DNA of 64,000 nucleotides. Origin: Lactobacillus johnsonii (GTDB lineage Bacteria; Bacillota; Bacilli; Lactobacillales; Lactobacillaceae). Location: positions 744,001 to 808,000 of the forward strand of contig NZ_CP047409.1 in NCBI RefSeq assembly GCF_013487865.1, read 5' to 3'. Positions 61,215 through 64,000 of this stretch are shown one piece after another (the stretch's first letter is position 1; each line of letters begins with the position of its first letter). Both the position numbers and the translations under genes were made by a program. The notes under the pieces were generated by a model. The model was not told where the DNA came from. It saw only the letters and a list, made by a program, of their open reading frames with translations, and searched no databases.

Positions 61215-62153
61215 ATGAAAGTAATAACCTTAGATTATCCTATTTCTGCACCTATCACGACTAAAAAGGTAATCTTAACACTAGGTTTTTTTGATGGGGT
61301 GCATATTGGACATCAAAAACTTATTAAAGATGCTAAGCTAATAGCAGAACAAAAGCACTTACCATTAATGGTAATGACTTTTGATAAACATCCTAAAGAA
61401 ATTTATAACAACGATCATAAATTTGTCTATTTAGAAACTGAGCAAGAAAAAGAGCATAAAATGGAGAAGCTGGGAGTAGATTACTTAGTAATTATTAAAT
61501 TTACTAAAGAATTTAGCCAGCTTTCGCCTCAAGATTTTGTTGATCAGGTGGTAATGAAACTCAAAGCTGATACAGTAGTCGTTGGTTTTGATTATACTTA
61601 TGGCCCCAAAGATATTGCTAATGTAGAAAATCTACCTAAATTTGCTAAAGATAGATTTAAAATTGTAGTGGAGCCAAAACAAGCAATAGATAAAATAAAA
61701 GTGGGATCTACTTATATTAGAAAAGCTATTCAGCATGGAAATGTTGAACTAGCAGCTGAGTTACTTGGCCAGCCTTATGAAACTTCTGGCATTATTGTTC
61801 ACGGCTTCAGACGTGGACATAAAATTGGCTTTCCAACTGCTAATCTTGAAATTTCTGGCTCTAAAGTTTTACCAGCTGAGGGAGTTTATGCAACTAGAGC
61901 AAAGGTAAATGGAAAATGGCATGATGCTATGACTAGCGTTGGCTATAATGAAACTTTCAAAACAAATCATGGTTTGACAATTGAAACTAATATTTTTGAT
62001 TTTGATGAAGAAGCCTATGGTAAGCCACTAACTTTAGCCTGGTACAAGTTTATCCGTAAAAATAAAAAGTTTTCTGGTATAGAAGAACTTTCACATCAAT
62101 TAGATCAGGATAAGCGTGATATTAAACAATATTTTTATAAATTGAAAAACTAA
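61215..62153 (+). CDS. ribF: Bifunctional riboflavin kinase / FAD synthetase
   Basis: Converts riboflavin to FMN and FAD. 312 residues. The N-terminal nucleotidyltransferase domain contains LGFFDGVHIGHQKLI and, later, GFDYTYG and GSTYIRKAI. The C-terminal riboflavin kinase domain contains HGFRRGHKIGFPTANLE and TNIFDFDEEAYG. Start ATG after AGTGAGAG. It ends the housekeeping run; an ABC-F gene with its own promoter follows. Confidence 0.96.
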   Translation: MKVITLDYPISAPITTKKVILTLGFFDGVHIGHQKLIKDAKLIAEQKHLPLMVMTFDKHPKEIYNNDHKFVYLETEQEKEHKMEKLGVDYLVIIKFTKEFSQLSPQDFVDQVVMKLKADTVVVGFDYTYGPKDIANVENLPKFAKDRFKIVVEPKQAIDKIKVGSTYIRKAIQHGNVELAAELLGQPYETSGIIVHGFRRGHKIGFPTANLEISGSKVLPAEGVYATRAKVNGKWHDAMTSVGYNETFKTNHGLTIETNIFDFDEEAYGKPLTLAWYKFIRKNKKFSGIEELSHQLDQDKRDIKQYFYKLKN

Positions 62154-62161
62154 TTTTAGGG

Positions 62162-62190
62162 TTACTTTTATATAATCTATGTGATAGAAT
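62162..62190 (+). promoter_or_regulatory. Predicted promoter of the ABC-F gene
   Basis: TTACTT (62162-62167), a 17-base spacer, then TAGAAT (62185-62190) with extended TG at 62182-62183. A perfect palindrome TGATAGAA-TAT-TTCTATCA (62182-62200) lies over the -10. An upstream TATAAT at 62171 is an alternative. Confidence 0.6.
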
Positions 62191-62234
62191 ATTTCTATCA
62201 ATTGAAATTTAATATTTGAAAGAAGGTTACGCCG

Positions 62235-62246
62235 TTGCGTTTTTAA
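62235..62246 (+). CDS. Upstream mini-ORF 1 (M-R-F-stop) in the ABC-F leader
   Basis: TTG CGT TTT TAA preceded by GAAGG (62222-62226) at eight bases. The stop codon touches the first arm of the leader's long stem, so a ribosome held here would block that stem. Function inferred from position. Confidence 0.5.
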   Translation: MRF

Positions 62247-62395
62247 TCTTGCAAAATAGCATAGTTGAATTTTAATAATTATTTTCTTTTATAAGGACAA
62301 CTGTGCACTTTTGACAAGATTGAACGTAGATGGGGATCTTCTTTTTTTGCTTAACTAGGAGAAAGTCTACACTTGTCAAAAGTGTAGGCTTTTTT
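62245..62395 (+). promoter_or_regulatory. Ribosome-mediated attenuator of the ABC-F gene
   Basis: Three mutually exclusive pairings are visible. (1) 62245-62267 with 62298-62321: AATCTTG/CAAGATT, AAAA/TTTT and CATAGTTG/CAACTGTG. (2) CACTTTTGACAAG (62306-62318) with its exact complement CTTGTCAAAAGTG (62372-62384). (3) Terminator AGTCTACACTT (62364-62374) with AAGTGTAGGCT (62380-62390) and T6. Pairing 2 destroys 3; pairing 1 prevents 2. A ribosome stalled on a mini-ORF in the leader would favour read-through. Confidence 0.8.
62303..62314 (+). CDS. Upstream mini-ORF 2 (M-H-F-stop) in the ABC-F leader
   Basis: GTG CAC TTT TGA preceded by AAGGA (62293-62297) at five bases. It lies inside the antiterminator's 5' arm. 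It shares the M-x-F-stop form with mini-ORF 1. Confidence 0.5.
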   Translation: MHF

Positions 62396-62410
62396 CGTGA
62401 GGTGATTAAT

Positions 62411-63922
62411 ATGAGTAATATTAATATTTCAAATCTTTCTTTTAGATATCAAGATAGCTCAGATAATATATTTAATAATTTAAATTTAGACTTGGATAGT
62501 AGTTGGAAATTAGGTTTAGTAGGAAGAAACGGAAGGGGAAAGACAACCTTCTTAAATCTTTTACGAGGTAATTTAAGGGGAACAGGAAAGATACAAGCTA
62601 AACTTGAATTTAACTATTTTCCGCTTACTGTTAAAAATAAGGAACAATTAACTTTATATGCGCTGCAAGAACAAGTTTCATTTGAACAGTGGGAGCTTGA
62701 ACGTGAATTAAATTTAATGAAAGTTGATCCTGAACTTATTTGGCAGCCTTTTAATTCTTTAAGTGGTGGAGAACAGACTAAGGTTTTGTTGGCACTATCC
62801 TTCATTAATAAAAATAGTTTTCCTTTAATTGATGAGCCCACTAATCATTTAGATGAAGACTCCAGAATGCAGGTTATAGCTTATTTACAACAACATTCTA
62901 ATGGCTACATTGTGGTGAGTCACGATCGTGCTTTCTTAAATCAAGTAACAAACCATATCTTAGCAATTGAAAATACCGAGATTCATTTGTATCAGGGAAA
63001 TTTTGCCAGTTATGAAGATACAAAGACAAAGCGAGATAAGTTTAATCAAGATAAGAATGAAAAACTTCAAGGTCAAATTAGAAGTTTGAACGAAAGTAGA
63101 AAGCGAGTAAAAGGATATTCTCTTCAATCAGAAAACAATAAAAAAGCAAGTGCTCATAAAAATGAAATCCATGCATTCATTAATAAAGGTTTCTTTAGTC
63201 ATAAAGCGGCTAAAATAATGAAAAGATCGAAGAATCTTGAAAGAAGAATGGATAAGAATATTCAAGATAAAAAAGGCTTAATGATAAATGTTGAGTCTAT
63301 TTCTGAATTAGAAATGAACTTTCATCCCAACTATCATGGAACTCTATTAGAAGCGCAGCATTTAGATCTTACAGTCCAAAATAAGAAATTGTTTGAAGAT
63401 TTAAATTTAACTATTAAAAATCATGGGATTGTAGCTCTAGAAGGAAAAAATGGATCTGGAAAGTCTACATTTTTGAAAAATATTTTAAAACCAGATAAAA
63501 ATGTGATTTCTCAAGGAAAGCTTGATATTGTTAATGGCTTAAAGATATCATATTTACCACAAAATTTTATTGAATATTCTGGTACTTTATCTCAGTTTGC
63601 AGAAAAAGAAAAAATATCTTATGAAAATCTATTAAATATTCTTAGAAAAATGGGTTTTCCGAGAGAAAGCTTTGCCACAAAAATTGAAGAAATGAGTATG
63701 GGACAGCAAAAAAGAGTGGCGATTGCCAAATCATTGGTAGAAGAAGCAGATATATATTTATGGGATGAGCCAGCTAATTATTTAGATGTGTTTAACCAGG
63801 ATCAGTTAATTAACATGTTAAGAAAAGTACAGCCAGCGATGTTAGTAACTGAGCATGATAAATACTTTATTGATCAGGTTGCTGACAAGCGGATAAGATT
63901 AAATTCTTCAAAGAAGTGGTAA
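62411..63922 (+). CDS. ABC-F family ribosome-protection-type ATPase
   Basis: 503-residue tandem ATPase without membrane segments. ABC-F antibiotic-resistance factors (Lsa/Vga/Msr/VmlR type) displace drugs from the ribosomal exit region. Domain 1 has Walker A GRNGRGKTT, signature LSGGEQTKV and Walker B IDEPTNHLD. Domain 2 has GKNGSGKST, MSMGQQKRV and WDEPANYLD. They are joined by a basic linker (about 190-300) that would reach the peptidyl-transferase centre. The ATG at 62411 follows GAGGTG (62399-62404) and is the family start; the in-frame ATG at 62330 lies in the attenuator and has no Shine-Dalgarno sequence. The attenuator leader supports a drug-inducible resistance role (lincosamide, streptogramin or pleuromutilin type) rather than housekeeping. 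The drug spectrum cannot be read from the sequence. Nothing notable is seen in 63923-64000. Confidence 0.9.
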   Translation: MSNINISNLSFRYQDSSDNIFNNLNLDLDSSWKLGLVGRNGRGKTTFLNLLRGNLRGTGKIQAKLEFNYFPLTVKNKEQLTLYALQEQVSFEQWELERELNLMKVDPELIWQPFNSLSGGEQTKVLLALSFINKNSFPLIDEPTNHLDEDSRMQVIAYLQQHSNGYIVVSHDRAFLNQVTNHILAIENTEIHLYQGNFASYEDTKTKRDKFNQDKNEKLQGQIRSLNESRKRVKGYSLQSENNKKASAHKNEIHAFINKGFFSHKAAKIMKRSKNLERRMDKNIQDKKGLMINVESISELEMNFHPNYHGTLLEAQHLDLTVQNKKLFEDLNLTIKNHGIVALEGKNGSGKSTFLKNILKPDKNVISQGKLDIVNGLKISYLPQNFIEYSGTLSQFAEKEKISYENLLNILRKMGFPRESFATKIEEMSMGQQKRVAIAKSLVEEADIYLWDEPANYLDVFNQDQLINMLRKVQPAMLVTEHDKYFIDQVADKRIRLNSSKKW

Positions 63923-64000
63923 TGAGGAAAATAATAAAAATAACGCGGTACAATATTTTAGCTTCATGATACTATGCTTATACAGGAATTTTTTAGAATA

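Noticed and set aside
62330-62410. In-frame ATG upstream of the ABC-F start, reading through the attenuator.
   Set aside because: No ribosome binding site, and the added 27 residues match the terminator stem rather than protein. The ATG at 62411 has GAGGTG and the family N-terminus.

Overview
This is a low-GC Firmicute chromosome segment, most likely from the Lactobacillus johnsonii / gasseri / taiwanensis group. The pointers are strongly AT-biased codon use, a YSIRK-type signal and LPKTG-anchored mucus-binding protein with Mub/MucBP-like repeats, a peptide-uptake (opp) cluster, a C69-type dipeptidase, the lexA/DUF896/yneF neighbourhood, and the Firmicute order rpsB-tsf-pyrH-frr-uppS-cdsA-rseP-proS-polC-rimP-nusA-ylxR-ylxQ-infB-rbfA-truB-ribF. 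Species identity is inferred from memory of these families and was not searched.

Layout. 1-1.6 kb: 3' end of recG, then plsX-acpP (lipid synthesis). 1.7-9.5 kb: oligopeptide transporter oppDFBC followed by two paralogous, separately promoted binding lipoproteins. 9.5-11.0 kb: first copy of an IS3-family element, with a broken orfA. 11.1-18.1 kb: rnc, smc, ftsY and a dipeptidase. 18.3-19.7 kb: a second type of IS3-family element on the minus strand. 19.9-27.0 kb: a 2384-residue cell-wall-anchored mucus-binding protein with near-perfect 876-bp tandem repeats and a G10 homopolymer. 27.2-31.1 kb: ylxM-ffh-rpsP-rimM-trmD-rplS. 31.2-38.0 kb: lepB, a Nudix hydrolase, a uracil-DNA glycosylase family protein, lexA, DUF896, yneF and a heterodimeric ABC exporter. 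38.1-39.5 kb: second, intact copy of the first IS. 39.6-42.5 kb: cfa, a PlsC-like acyltransferase and a methyltransferase/GIY-YIG fusion. 42.5-62.2 kb: the long translation, envelope and replication gene run listed above. 62.2-63.9 kb: an ABC-F ribosome-protection-type gene behind an elaborate attenuator leader.

How it fits together. Much of the window is a housekeeping run for translation (S2, EF-Ts, RRF, S16, L19, IF-2, NusA, RbfA, RimM, RimP, TrmD, TruB), protein export (FtsY, Ffh, YlxM, LepB, RseP) and membrane lipid synthesis (PlsX, ACP, CdsA, UppS, Cfa, PlsC). Accessory material is threaded through it: two IS types, the giant adhesin between ftsY and ylxM, and the ABC-F gene.

The most notable signals are: (1) the ABC-F leader, with two three-codon upstream ORFs of the form M-x-F-stop and a complete set of mutually exclusive stems (anti-antiterminator, antiterminator, terminator); (2) a G10 tract early in the adhesin, where gain or loss of one G gives a stop within about ten codons, so phase variation is likely; (3) both copies of one IS lie inside the loops of rho-independent terminators, and the element carries its own terminator-like hairpin at its left end; (4) structured leaders before rpsB, rplS and rimP-nusA.

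I found no tRNA, rRNA or CRISPR array. No gene-free stretch is longer than 300 bases; the longest are 5586-5877 and 62154-62410, both described below.
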